Of a stretch of 64,000 bases of DNA, positions 13,101 to 28,100 are shown piece by piece; positions within the stretch are counted from its first letter, which is position 1; every line of letters begins with the position of its first letter. The notes below the pieces were generated by a model. It had not been told where the DNA came from. It searched no databases and saw only the letters and a program-made list of their open reading frames with translations. Source of the DNA: Augochlora pura (taxonomy: Eukaryota > Arthropoda > Insecta > Hymenoptera > Halictidae). A program made the translations under genes and the position numbers. Where the stretch lies: the NCBI RefSeq assembly GCF_028453695.1, contig NC_135781.1, forward strand, positions 21,823,640 through 21,887,639, written 5' to 3'.

Positions 13101-16100
13101 TTCATCAAGGAATTAGACTTTCTCCCCTTAAAGTTTTGGTAACTCGGGTATTTAGGCCTGCCTCTAACCTGTTGCTGAGGCTCCTGCACATCTGCAATAA
13201 TGCAATGTTTACCGTGTTACATTCTAAACGCTATGTACGATCAAAGATTGTTAAATAGTAGGGGATGCTTCAATCGTACGTCATTGCATCAGGGGTAGAG
13301 TCTAACTACGAGAGCCATGTCCGCTAGGAACATCAAAAACTCAAGGTAGCTGGTGCAGGTTGGTGCAGAATAACGTTGCGTTCCAAAACTGAAAGATATC
13401 TACTATAAAGGCGCTACTTGAAAATTAAAACAAAGTCATACCCTCAAAGTGACCTTATACTCTGGTATATCGAGAGAACGATCAAACGCTAATGAAATAT
13501 ACATTGAAATATGTATTTAATATTGTAATAAGATATCGATACGTAGTTGCCCATACCAGTGATACATCCTGCAACGAGTCTACTTTCATCAAGCCAAACG
13601 TTTAAGGAACATGATCAAAATGGCATTCTTTCTATAAATGATGTTCAACCCACCTCGAGACGTCTTGTAGGAGCCCCGTCGGCCAAGCTGATTCATACTT
13701 CGACAAGGCGAGGAACCTCTACCGTCGTCGGGCGAATCTACGGAAGATACTAAAATAGGGTACCTCTATTACAATCAGTTAGTTCCTCTTCGGGGTGATT
13801 CTATATTTATGAAATGATTACTACGATACTAAACTAATCGACAGTTATTCAAAAAACACACTGAAGCATGCAAACTCTTATGAGGGAAAAGTGCTATAAG
13901 TAATCACTTCTATATTGAAAATGATCGATTTCGAAGGGCGTCAAAGTTCATCAATCGCATACAATTAATTGAGACGTTTTAGAAGCTTCTTCTTACATAC
14001 CAAGCGATAAGCGCAATTGTTCGATATCGGTTCGCAGTTCTTATTAATCGGTTCTCTTAGAAAAATCACTTGCCAGTGATAATTTAAATACAAACATCAC
14101 ATTTATCTATTTGATGTTCTTGAACGTAATTAGAGCGGTGAACAGATACCGAAGATCGTATTATACGGGGTGTTCTGTATTTGGTGGTCTCATAAACTTC
14201 TGCTTTATTTATTTTAGTCAGATTATGAATAAAATAAAATCTTTTTGTTTGAGGTATCATCGTTTAATGAATTCATTCATTTTCGCGATAATAAATTACG
14301 ATGTCGCAAAACGCACTCGAAAAATGTTTTAAATATAATTTTCACAAAGTGAGGCCTCTTTTCTTCTATATTTAACCAATTTTTCCAACGCCAATTAGGG
14401 TGCAGCCTATTCGATAGAGATATTTCGCTTGGCATGCGAATAAATGGATCTGATTTCATAGTTTGTTTAGCACTTTATATGCGTATTTATTATGCAAAAG
14501 CTAACAAACATAGTCGTATGATAGATATATATCATATGACGATCAGTGTGCGTGTGATGTTTCGGACAGAAATGCGAGAGTCAGAGAGTGTGTGTTTGTG
14601 CATACCCCTGAGACTGCCGCCCCGATAAAAAGGGCCGGAACGTCGTTCATCGAAATGAGCAGCAGTGAGACTGTCCTGCGAGCCTCGGTAGTAGTCTCGT
14701 CTCATCGTCGGGGAGGTCAGCGACGCTACAGTAAGTGTGTTAGTGCAAAACAAATCAGCTCGAATTTTCTTCACTATTCTAGTTCAATCAAGTCGTGTTT
14801 AGGTATTTTACAAAAAATTACATATCGAGACAGATAAAAAGACTACGATCCATTATACGTGTCTGTTCCGCATTTCGGATAACAAACTAGCATAGCCGAG
14901 AAAATTTTGAGCTTGTGAACTCTGTGACTGGGTGAGATCTCTCAATAGAAACGATTACAACAAAACTCAATATATAGACAAAATCAAAAAAGTAAACGGC
15001 AATGCTAACAAATCAAAACTCGTCCGAATCGAATTCGTTGCCATGCAAAGAATAAAAATGCAATTACATTACAACATTGATAAACTGTCGCTATTAGAAT
15101 ATTATAACGGAAGGAGAGTACAGTTATTACAAACAGCAGAGTGATGTTTGTTATCTTGGAGACAACTGTTTTGGCGTGGCGAGGTATGTCGCGTTTAAAT
15201 ATTCGAATGCGCGATCAAGTTACTCGAGAGTCCTGCTCGATTTTCTGTTCTAATGGGATCAATCTCCAAGAAACACTAATCATTGCAACGGATAATTATC
15301 ACACTCGTTGCGTTCGCCGACATACCTGTACTGAGATTGGAGGAAGAACCCTTCTTGCCACGACTCGGCGTCAAAGCCCCGGAATCCAGTTCTGCGCCAG
15401 CGTCCACGTGAATCGTTTTGGGTCTTGGTCGAGTTGTTGCAGTCTTGTTACGCAGTTTTGTTGGTTTTATTGCATTAAGAAGCTCCTTATCAATCACTTT
15501 ACCCTAATAATTATATATATCGTTAGATAATTAAAATTAAGAAAACAGTAATGATAAAAGTTTCCACAGTAAGCACGCACTTCTCTTTCCGCCTCCTCTA
15601 TCGCTTTCTTGACTTTATGCTGCTCTAAAATAGTTGCTCTTCGTTGCCTTTCCTCCTCCTTCTTGCGTGCTCTTTCTTCCGCTTTCATTTTTTCTTGTTC
15701 CCGACGTGCTTGCGCCTCAGCCTCCTTCCTCTCCTTTAATTCTTCTTGCTGTTGTCTTCGTTGTAACGATAGCAACATTATACGTTCTTTCTTGCGTTCC
15801 ATCTCATCCAAGGAATTCTACAAAGCGAGATTATAGATGTGGTACACAGTGAAGATACGATTAAAACACTGCTTTTTATATCAACTTACTGGATCCGGAT
15901 TCGCAAGCTGATTGCCAATTATTAAACCGACACCAGATTGCCGGCTTTCCGCGCTTCTGTCGCGTCTTTCGCGTTGTTTCTCCCTCTCCCCTTCTCTTTG
16001 CATCTCTTTATCTCTAATCTCGTGTCGGTGGAAGTCCCTTTCGTCTATGTGACGCTTTTCTCGGTCAGATTCACGATCTAATAACTTCTGTTTATCCGCG

Positions 16101-19100
16101 ATGGCGGCCGGAGATTCGGGTCGGACAGTGAAGTCCTCATTTTCAATATACGATGATACTGTTCTTTCCTAAGAAAATATAGCCAAGTCGAGATTAGAAT
16201 CATATATTTTAATCATCTGCATTGCCCTTAATACGCGACAATAATGAAGCGTCTTAAATATCTCAGATGTTTTTTTCAAATGATTACTTATAAAAGTATG
16301 ACAATATGGTCCTTTGTATGATCTTAATGAAACCAAAAATGAGGTATTTAAAACACTTAAATTAAATGGAGCCTCCTGTATATGTATGTAGAATAATTAG
16401 GTCTATTTAATAGAATTTTGTGTTTACCTTTTTGGGAGACGTTCTTTTCACTCTGAGGGTCGGTTTTGGTTTCTTTGGCGCGTCGTTGTCAAAACATATG
16501 TAAAAACCTTTCTCGCCAGCATCCGTCGGGTCAAGAGGTGTCACTTCCGGAGTACCTGATGGAGATGGTGTGGCCTCTCTTAGTGATGGATGAGGTTGAA
16601 ATGAATTACGCGATATCGACGGTCTAGTTGGTGATGGAATTCTATATGTACGGCTGCCAGACGTGATGTGCAAACCTCGAATGCCTTGTGAAAGCTCATC
16701 GTCATTTCCTTGAAAATATATGTATGAATGGAAGAACAAAAAAATGAGAACCAAAACGTAGAGATAACAATGCTTATTGAAGCACGTATGGTGTTCGACA
16801 ACGGGTGGGAGAAATTGGATCAACTGTCCATAACAACATAAACAAACAAATCAAAAGTACAATCATTACAAAACACGCCATTTCTCACGATCACATTTTG
16901 ACTGTAGAATATCGTAGTACGATTTTCTTAAAAGCCCTGTGAAAACTTTCTAAAAATATTTCTAGTGCACAGTTCAAGGTTACAAAGTATACAATTGTTT
17001 CCAATGCAATAGTATTATTATAGAATTCAAAATTCAAGTCTTATCTCCCATCTGTTGCCGCACAGTTTGCAGAACGTTTTCAAACATGAAAAGTCTAAAT
17101 AATTGTTATTTACCGATAAACGATATATTTTGAGGCTTCATATCATCGACCGGTGGAGCTGGAACAGGCGCATGTAACGCAGTCACCTGTCTCTTCTCTG
17201 TTGGACTTTCGCATTTAATCGGTATGTGATGTACAGTTGGCCTTTTTGGTTCTGGACTTTCGCTCATCAACTGACTTATTCGATGAACCTAAGTTAAAAA
17301 TAAAAGAAAAACATGTCATTCCTCCGACCACAGAAAATTATCGATTAACAGCACTAAATTGCCTTATAAAACATAATTGATTTATAAACACACATACACA
17401 CACTCACTGATGAATTACTTATAAACAAACCTCCTCAGAATAATTATATGATGTTGAGGTAGTCGATAAATAAAAGAAATGCATACTGACAATATTTTCG
17501 CGTTAGTTTTTAAGAGAAAGTCAGGAAAGCGACTCAAAAAGTATAGACGTTCAAACGTTTAAAGCTTCGACACGAAACTGTCTGCCATACTCAGGCTTGA
17601 AAGCGTCTATAAATGTACATTACATCACTAACAGGTTCCATGACTGCTGGTTACTTATATATATATGTATGCAGTAATTTATTTAGCACCTGAGTGACCA
17701 AAAAACTAAGCATAGACTAATCTGAACATAGATACGTGACTTTCTGATCAAGGGTAATTCACAGCATGAATTCTTATTCTAAGTAATCTGTTTAATCTTT
17801 ATTGTAACTTATGTGTATGACACATTTATGTAAAATTTAAAATATTAAAACGGAACTCTTGCTTCTTTTGATAAAAATTGAATGGTTTCAAAGAATTCAT
17901 AATTTAATATTTTATAAAATATGATTTCATTCAAATGAAAGAGATCATTAATTCAGTTAGTTACAGTTACACCTTCTGTTGGATATATGTTAGAACAAAA
18001 TTGTGAGGCAATAAAATGTACAACAAAATCGTGTTACATACAGCATTTCGATGTTGAGGACTAGCAGAAGACGGTGGTGTTTGATTAAAGATAGATGAAG
18101 ACGTCGGATATGTAGAACCAGGATGACTCATTTGATTGTTACAAAGACTATGATCTCCGCCGTTAAGGTATCTCGGTTCTGGTGGGGTGTCGTGCAAAAC
18201 GAATCCTTTCTGTTGAGGTGGATGCGTCCCCCAATTCCGTGTGTCTTGGTATAATCTCATATCTTGCTGATAACCTGTAAATAATGGGGTATAGATAATT
18301 TAAAAAATTGGAAAAAATATAGTTATTATATTCAGTTAGCTATATCTACAATTGCTTCTTAAAAATATATAAATACCTGTCGTTTGAGAACCGTATCGTG
18401 AATCCATCGATTGTTGGTAACCTACGGCAGCCATTTCATTTGCTAAACTTTGCGTAGGAGGTGGTTGACCCCACATTCGTCTTTGTAATTGTGGTTGATC
18501 ATGCAAATAAAACTGCGACTGTTGAGATTCTTGTAATTTCGAGCCTAAGGTGTTCATTGGTGACATTCCAAAACTCTAAATAATATACAATCAATTATAA
18601 AATGAGCACCAATTTTATTACCGTAAAAACATGATGGTACATACTTGCATATGGTGCTGACTAAGACTCTGCAACTGTTGTAATTGTTGTTGCATTTGTT
18701 GTTGGTGATGTGACATTAAATGTTGCTGCTGTATCTGATTCTGTTGATTGGCTAAACGCTGTATGTCACCTTGTATTTCGCTAAGACTATTATTCAATCT
18801 GCAGAAAAATATCAGGTAAACATTCACAAAAAGGCTCAGCAGAATTAATATCCAGAGTGAATCGTAAGAAACAATGCCCTCAAATTTTATAGTTGAAATT
18901 ACAATATAATGTTTCTACATCTTTGTTTCTAAGATCATAGTAAACCAGATTCATCGCAACACAAAATAATATCAAGAAAAATAAACGCAGGACATTATTT
19001 AAAAAAAGAAAAATGTGAACGACGTTCGAATAACTTTGAGTTCGAAAAATTAAGCGTTCTGTTTCTGACAACACACTCTGTATATGTTTCATCAGGTGGT

Positions 19101-22100
19101 AACAAATACTGACTGTGATATAGATTGATGATATTGCTCAAGATCCATATTTTCAATATCCGGTGTACGTCTCGTTTCGACAAATGGTGCATTACCATCA
19201 TGCTCCAACCACTTATGTTCTACATCCCGAACATCCTCGCTAATTTCCTGTTGTCATCGAGACAAGTATTGACAATTATTTACAAGATTGGGAATATAAG
19301 TAACATTGATACTCTTAACATTGCATACCTACAGGGGCCAATTAAATATACAATGCAAACGTTGTGTCTCATTGTTTTGGTATCTACTAGCATCTAGCTG
19401 TTGTCTAATGTTTTGTATTAATTACTGTATCATGAGATTAATTGATATTTATCGTGTGACAGAGTGAGCAAGTCTATCTCCTGTAGATATACAATCGCAC
19501 GTTAGTAAAAGAACGAAATTTCGTCCGTGAAAAGACAGTCGAATAAAATTACACGCTGGGCGATCAATTTAGGCTTCGTGATTAATGACGTAAGCAATTC
19601 CGCAGATTCAATGTTTTACAGATATGTAACAAATATGTACAACCGAAACCGTTTGAAACTTTACGATTCGTAATGATTCTCGGTGAAGGTCTTAGAAAAG
19701 ATTCCAGTGAACACAGACAAAACGGTTGCAATAACTCGGACAGATATTATACAATCCACCTCGCTCTTCGATAACGTAAAACACGTGTACACCAACATCG
19801 AATTGGCTCTGTTGTTAATATCTTGTGCCAGAGTACGATTAGAATACAAGTGTGAAGAGAACCACCACCATTGAGAGCAAATCTAGATCGAATTTTGTGA
19901 ACACATCTCGATTCCTGTCCAAAGAGTGTTTGGTAATGTACCATGCATTCCGAGGACGACGTTTTTACAAACCGTATCTATTAACATGGGAGTGAAGTTC
20001 TGTAAAGTTTTTATAGACCACTGGGACTGTTTCGTTTTCCTCTATGACTAAGTATAAGCGACAAAAAAGCGGAATAATCATTCCTTATCACAAACTCAAT
20101 CGATTGTTCACTAAGGAAATAAAATTATGTGAAGCACATACAGGATGTTCGACTGCGCCTGGTCGTTCTTTTAAGACAAACGAGTAGACAAAACGAGTCG
20201 ACGATCACATTCTCGAGATTTTCAAGAAATTTCAAAGCCTGGTTTTGTCGTGATCACGCAGTCGTGCACCTTGTATTCTATCTTACTTGATGCATATTAT
20301 AGCGTATCGTTGTTGCTTTTCAGCTGTATCGTATGTTACATGTTAAAAGTAAGTAGTATTCGGAACTTCGTGACTGCGTTTGTTCAGTCGCGCTATGAAC
20401 AGCAGGGGGAAACAAAATTAACAAACGTCTGAAAGCCATACATAAGCATGTATGTAGAAATCGCTAGAAAAATCGGCGAGTCAGCAAGTATCTCTGTGGA
20501 AAAATGTTCATCTACTACAGGAACGCTGTTTTATGTGATATCGTACCTTGAGCGAGAAGGGTCTCTGTGGCTTTTCTTGAAAGGGTTGTTGGGGTACGGG
20601 GGTCGTCTCGGAAACACTTGTCGGGGTCTCCCCCGAAGATCCGGAGGTTACAGGAGTGGGGGGACCGATTTCGGCCGGACTGTCCCCCCCGGACGTTGAT
20701 GAAGAGGGAGATTTAACCTTACCCTGTAACCAGCCCAACCACCGTGCCTTGTTAAGTACTTGGAGTCCGCATATGCCGAGTCCAATATGTCTCTCCAACC
20801 ACCACACCATGGTCGGAGCGTCTCCACAGCCAAGTTAAACGTTACATTCAAGCACTAAATACCAAAGCCGATTCAATCTTGCAAACATTTCATTGCCAAT
20901 GATTTTAATTCGCTGTTAATGATATGCGATAAGTTCCTGCATAATGCGCCAGAAACATTGCTTTGTAACGCAGGATGAGAAAATAATTTAAGTAATACTT
21001 CATTTTAGATTACTAGACTGTGCACGAAAACGTAGCAACTTATAAATTTTTTTAGAAATAGCTACATCGACATCCTTTAATTTTTAACAGTAAACATACC
21101 ATGCTAATCAAAATGACCAATTTCGCATTAATCTATTAAATGTTATTTAGATTATAAAAACTCTTTCATAGTAAATGTCACATTATCAGAAAAATGACGA
21201 AAGATCTAAATAAATTCGGGTTTATCATCGTTATGAAACAATTAAACTTCACTTATTCTTATCTCTTGTTCATGGATAAAATTTGCAATCTAATTATTAA
21301 TAAACATGTTTTTATATTGTTTAATTTTATGAAAACAGAATGTATTAACAGAATGAGATTATTTTCAGTTTTTCTCCTAAAAACCAAGATTTCTATACGA
21401 TTATGTGAGGGCTTATCGCATAAACTTTACAAAATGGAATCGTCCTAATTAACAATTTAAACAGCATCTTGTGGAAGAAGTACAGCGTTTTTTCGTTACT
21501 TTCTATATTCTTTATCGCGAGGGATTACTATACCTATTACGGTTCCCTTCATTAATTTTGTTCATTAATTCGCTAATGTATAGATGTACAGCTGAATGTA
21601 ACTTTCTCTGCTGAAAGTTGCTAGTAACAGTGAACATGCATACCATCACCGGATTATTTATACTTTTTGTTTTCAATATACAGGGTGTGCTAGAAGGTGT
21701 TTATAAATTTAAAAACGAATTTTAATATGATCAGAACAAAATTAATATATATTAGTCTTTCTTATAAATTTCATTATTTTCATGTACATTCCACTCATAA
21801 TATTCGAATACACCCTGTATACATCTGTTTCTGCAGAAGAGTAGCACAAACACCTTTTTCTGTCATCCTTATCATATTTTAACTATTTTATAGGAATTAT
21901 CTTAACGAAATAGGACACCTCAGGTGCTTCCCTTCTAAAGAACTTTGCGCATAAAACCGTGTAAAGCACAGAAACAGAAGTGGCATAGAAAACAAAATTT
22001 GGAAATATTCCTATGTTAAACGGTAATTGTCCGACTATTTAATTGAAAATCACAATAAAAAATACTTCGGAAAATATACAAATAAAAATAAACTTTTCTA

Positions 22101-25100
22101 AAAGATAATTCAATCAGTCACCCACAATATTTAAAAAATAATATTTTTCACATAGGAATATCTCCTATATAGTCTATTATTTTATACAGACTGCCGAATC
22201 TACATATAACTCTGTGATTTGGTAGTCACAAAACATTGTTGCTTCACATGCGCTTACCACCAAGAACAGCTGAAAGATGAGAAAGAAAAATGTATTATAA
22301 TAATGTAGCAGGCAATTAAGATTATCTGCTTTCACCATGTGACAGGCGTCAGTATTACGTCGCATTTAAAACTACATACACGCACACACGCACGCACACA
22401 CACAGCGAGTAAATTCTTTACTCGACAAACTAATGATACACAGATGTTAAAAGAATGTATGAATATTAGAAAAATGTGTGCCGCTTTAACCTGTAATAAA
22501 AAAATGATTACTGCAAAAGCTCGCTCGAGGATTCTACTTGAAAATATAATCGGTAATAGTAACACAGCCAGATACGAAGTAAAACAGAAGAAAAACATGT
22601 ACGCAAAATAGAGGACGGATATATAGTGCAGCTTATAAACTCAAATGAATTGTGTATTACAGAAGAAAAAGAAACTTTTTAGTGTCCGACGTACAATATA
22701 ATTATGCATTGCTCTGTACTAAACAGCCGTGGCTATATTTCGAGTAACTCATGGCTGTATTCAATGTTCTGTTTCATCTAGATAATTCTTATGAGTTCTT
22801 CTCTTTTGAAGACGATCAAAAATGTTCGTTTGGAAAATGTATCCTGATTCAATCGATGTCGTGTCTCCGAATAAAAAGAAACAAATCATTAAAATGGCCA
22901 TGAAGATGAATGTAATCTGGCTGAAAGTGATGTGTGACGCTTGAAGTGGAAAACACGATTTCAAGTTGGTAAAACTTTAACGTAAACGCACGCTTTACCT
23001 TTGAAACAGCTTGCAAGAACGCAGCCTTCCCCACTTTCTGACGCGTTTTCGACATGACAACCTCCATCCTCCTCTTCTCATTTTCTATGTGACGACGTTT
23101 CTCTTCCAATTTCAATCTAATATTATTCAGTTGTGAGGCCATAATCGTGTTACCACCGTTTTCATCTGCTCGTACGAATTTTATTCGGTTCGTCAGTTTC
23201 TTTGTCGTAAATAGTAGAATGTATGATAAGGAGATCGTTTCATGTCTCCGACCAATAAACGAGGTATACTAAAAACCCTTTCACCCAGGAAAAGTACTTA
23301 AAGGGAAACATTGATTTCATTCTATCAAATTCGTGTCGTGAAATTATGTAAGTTTTAACGTGTAGGTTTTAAAATATTTTAAAGCAGTAATTATGAAACT
23401 ACTTTGATCATAGTTAATAAAGGTACTTTGTTTGATTATATATTAAAAATGAAAACACGAGAAATATAAAAGCAAAGATAATTTGCTTTCCTGAATTGAA
23501 ACATGAAACGATCTTCCTCACTAATGTATACGCACCAACAGAATGTTGTTCCACTTGTTGAGATTGTTGGTTACTCTGTTGCTGCCACGTGGTCGTGTTC
23601 GGCAGCGTGGCGAACGTTGTCTTTTTCTCGCCGTTTCCGTTTCCGTTCGTTTGGCCGTGTTTCTTATTCGATAAATTCGACTTGGTTGTGGCATCCTCGG
23701 ACTCAGTGTAAGTTAGGTTTATCCCTTTATCGGAACTTTGCCTGTTCAAGTTCGCGAAGCTGGCCAATTTCGACGTGTTATCCCCTTCCGAATTATCATT
23801 ATCACTGGAATGTAAGATCTGCTTCAGCGCGACGTTATCTAGGCTCGAGTTCGAGGCTTGTCTCTTCAATCTCGGAGGCTCGTCGTTGCCATAACCATTG
23901 TCCGATAGTATATGCTGTACTCCGCTACCATACACATCCTGAACACTGGACCGTGCTGGCAACGTTGGCTCAGTCGTGTTCCGTTTGCCAACGTGAACGC
24001 CAACTTCCTTGTCCGGATTTCTGCCGAAGTTGTGTAAGTTGTCCTGCGGTAGAGAAAAGAAATCATTTGATAGTCTTTCAGTCATAACCACGTTACACTA
24101 ATTTCTACCAGTCTCCTGGTATTAATAATTTCTATTCGCTACAACCAAGTCTGCTATCTATTTTGGTGGCCCACCATAACTATCCACCTTGTCAGTCCAT
24201 TCTAGTACCCTATCAGTCAATTACACTTTCTATTGTTAACTAGATAGCAATTTTGGATCTAACAGCATTACATTTTCTTCTTCTAATAAATTGGCTACCT
24301 CCATGTATTCTAGTCCATCTAGGCAGCCCACCGTAATTATTCTAGGTCTCGTAGTCTACCATTTGGTTACGTCTTCTTTTACCAAGTAATTAGCTATACC
24401 AAGCCTACTCTCGACAGCATGTCCTGGTTGCTTATAGGCTGATAGCAACTTTCCTGGCTATACTTTGCATGATTTGGCTAACGTATAGAGGACACTCACC
24501 TGAGAACCACCAAAATTTTCTATGGTCAGCTGAGAATCGTCCGAAACGCTGTTACGTCTAGATCGTCGGCCCGCGTAAGAACTTCTCCTCTGTTCTTCCC
24601 AGTTGCTCGGCCGACCAGCGGCATCTGCTCTAGCTACTGACTTTTCGTCTGCCACGGAGCTCAACGTAGGAATGCCTTTGCCACGGTGGACCACAAAACT
24701 CTCTTCACTCCCCGTTCGTCTGTAAAACAGGAAAGAATTAGACACGGAACAGTGATGGCGAGCGGCATTGAAACTATTCACGGTCAGTCAATTAAAAGGT
24801 GAATTTTAGATTTACAATGTAAAAACGTACCTGTCGTCGTGAGAGTAATTTTCAGCAGTCTGTTGCAACGATTGCGATTTCTTGACAGAGGAGGACGATG
24901 CTGTTTTCGCAACTAGAAAACAATGCAATGCTAAATCGAATGTTCACGCACGCATCTAGGAAGTAGCACCAATATCTATGTCAGCATCATTTGTTACGTA
25001 TGAGAGAATGAAGGTTTTTAGAAGGATCGACAGTGTGTATAAATCACCGTAGTATGTTACACACCGTGCGTAATTTGCGTTTGAAATTTCTATGTTCGCT

Positions 25101-28100
25101 TTGTACACGTATGAAAATTGGAACTACAATTTCTTAATGACAGTTGCATCCTGTTAATACGAATGAAAGTCAGCGATCGCTGATATCAGTAATCTTTTAA
25201 ATCTATTTCGATCTTCTGAACGTATTGAGATAAAATTCGAGTACCTTCGCGAATTCATTGTGATAGAAATTTCGGTGTGCGCAAATTTCTCGGTACGAAG
25301 TTTCTAAGGAACGGAAGCTTTTCTTATCATACAGTCAATGTACGTACACTTATTCAATGGGCATGAGTTAATCAATGCTACGACTAGTTTCTAGCGTCTC
25401 TAATTGTCATGTGAAATGTCTGAACAATCGGTAAAACCAAATCGATGACATGTATATGGTAATGTAAAAGAAACGCAGAAAGGAATTAGTGAACAGACAC
25501 AAAAGAAATACAAAACACGCATATAACATAGACACAATGTACGTTGCAAACAAGGTATACTAACTGAATATGGAGTGGATACATATACATATATATATAC
25601 ACATATATATTTATTATATATGTATGATTGAGTCGTCCAGACTTCACCCTGCGACGCTGAACGATACAAGACAATGGACAGCATGCAGAACGAAAAAAAG
25701 TAGGAAACCGGAAGCCAACGACAACGCAAGCAACTGAGCAGCCAAAAATTAGGAACCTGTCGCAGATACTCGCGCAAGGTGCATGCAGACCTATTCGACC
25801 TCAGTCGCCAACTATATTTTCGTGGCACACAGAGTAGTATGCAAATCAAATCGTTAATAAAAAGCGGTGTGCCTAACAGTTACGCCGGTTTCTTGCACAG
25901 CTAATCTAAGTACAGGCCACGTTTTAAATGCAAAACGCATTTCATACGACCATCAGGACAAATGGTTTTTTTCCCGAGGTCAATTCAACTATTTCAATTC
26001 GTTCTTTCCCATTAACATCGAAACCGTGGAAACAATTTATTTAAACCGAATTCTTTTAAATATCGAAACGAGAAATGATTTTATTATACACGTATTTCCA
26101 GGAACGTGTGAATTTCCGTACAATAAAAAAACTTCAAAGAGAAATAACATATCATTTTGAAAAGTACAGAAAAATTGATTATATCGTACATACATCAACA
26201 AAGCTTCAAATAGTATTTTATACGAAGAAGACCGACTATTAGTGTTCAACTAGGTCGCTAGAATTCAATTCATACAATAACTATTCATAATTCATGAGTA
26301 ATGTGTTAACAATTATCGCCTCGGAAACGAACTGCTAATTACTCGAAAGTCTACTTTTCGCTTAAACCTTGAAAATCGTCGAGTTTTCCACGCTTTTAAA
26401 TATCTATATAATAATTAGACGCCGCATTGCAATTGCTTCAACGATCGCGAAAGCGCCAACATAAATCTACAGGTGGCACGAAAGTGACGCGAGAATCGCT
26501 ACTCTCCAATTCAAACGAGACCATTAACACGACAATCTCATCTCACGATTATTCTTCGAAATTCGACCGACGGCAGAAAAAGTATTCTCAGCTGTGTAAG
26601 TGTGCGCAGAAATCAGCGTTTCACCTCGCTGGGGTCAAACGTGGTGACCATTCCCGCCGATTTTCAAGTAACCATGCTGACTAAAAACATATGGTACAGT
26701 TCCTGGCGATTTTCAGAAGATCATTGTAAGAAATCGATGTTAGCAACGTTTGACTTGTAAACTGTGAAAGTTGAAATAACCATTCGTACTAATTTTCAAG
26801 TATCTACACTGACGCGAAACAATTGAAATGACTCGTAGAATCCTAAGAAATCGACATTTTCCTTTTTTGGCTGCACCGAACCAATTTTAATTTTGTGAAC
26901 TATGACTGTTAGTATGATCATTTCAAATATCCGCGCCAATACAAACGCGATTGAAATAACTTGTGGCAATTTCTGCACAGCCATCGTAAGAAATCGAAAT
27001 TTTCAAGTTTATGCTATATCAAACCAATTTTAGTTTTCTGAGCTTGCGCTGGTTAGAGCGACCATTCATGCCGAATTTCAAGTATTCATGCTGACTCAAA
27101 ACGTACGATATAATTCGTTATAATTTTGAGATAGTCCACGCCGATTTTCAGAAAATCATCGTAAGAAATCGGCGTTAATTTGTCGACCAATCTGAACCAA
27201 TCTGTCTCGAAATTCGCCTCAAATGCGAACGGTCGTCCCAAGTGAATTGATAATGCGTCGCATTTAAAATGTAGTCGTTCGACTGGGGCAACGAAAAAAG
27301 GAAGGAACACAACTAAAGAAGAAATGAGAGACGAAAGTAACGTCGAGAAACGAACGACGAAATTCGAGAGGTTCTCGGTCGCTCGGAACTTTTCTTTCTT
27401 TTACTTTCTTTTTTTTTCCCAGTACGGTTCGATATCGTCTGCGAGATACGCGCGACCAAAACGAGAAGGACCACCTCTTTTTCTTTCTTTCTCATGATTT
27501 GGTTGTTTGGTAACGTATGGGTACCTGTGAAGCCTGGCGCGGATACGGAGAGGTTGCTTCTCAGATCAGGTATCGGAGCTATAGACTGTGGCAGACTTCT
27601 TTTATGAGCTACACCATGACTATTGCGCGGGCAGGCTGCACCCGTCACCGCACCGTATTCGTTCATTGGCAACCGGAAGTTGTCGAAAGAAGAAGGCGAG
27701 GATAGCGTTGTTGTCAAGCATCAAGAGGGTTACGCCATAGAAATATATGGAAATATTATAGTTTTACATTACAAGTGATACATATATATTTTGTAGATAT
27801 ATACGTGGAGGATCGTTGCTGTCATTTTGTCTGTTATTCCGTTCTTTCTTTCTTTCTTTCTTTTCGATTTTGCATCGTTCTTCATGAATAATCTGTTACA
27901 AGGTTCGACTCGAGAGTACTTGCTCGGAATCGTTCGTAAGAGACGATTACGATTTGATCGAGAAGAAACCGTGCGCTGTGCGATGAGAACAAACTTTGGG
28001 TTTGATCGTGCTATAAAAAACCTCAACAAAATAGGTACATTTCCTGCAAGCTTTTGGATCCTCAAATTTTGACCGTCATTTTATGCCAGAAGGAAGACTG

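Noticed and set aside
23503..24087. + strand open frame of about 194 codons
   Set aside because: It lies exactly antisense to the Patronin exon 23536-24043, which has family similarity and matching splice phases; the + frame has neither.
27636..27717. Upstream extension of the Patronin exon frame at 27525-27635
   Set aside because: No AG acceptor exists upstream before the in-frame stop, and the phase from exon 29759-29874 fits only the AG at 27637-27636.
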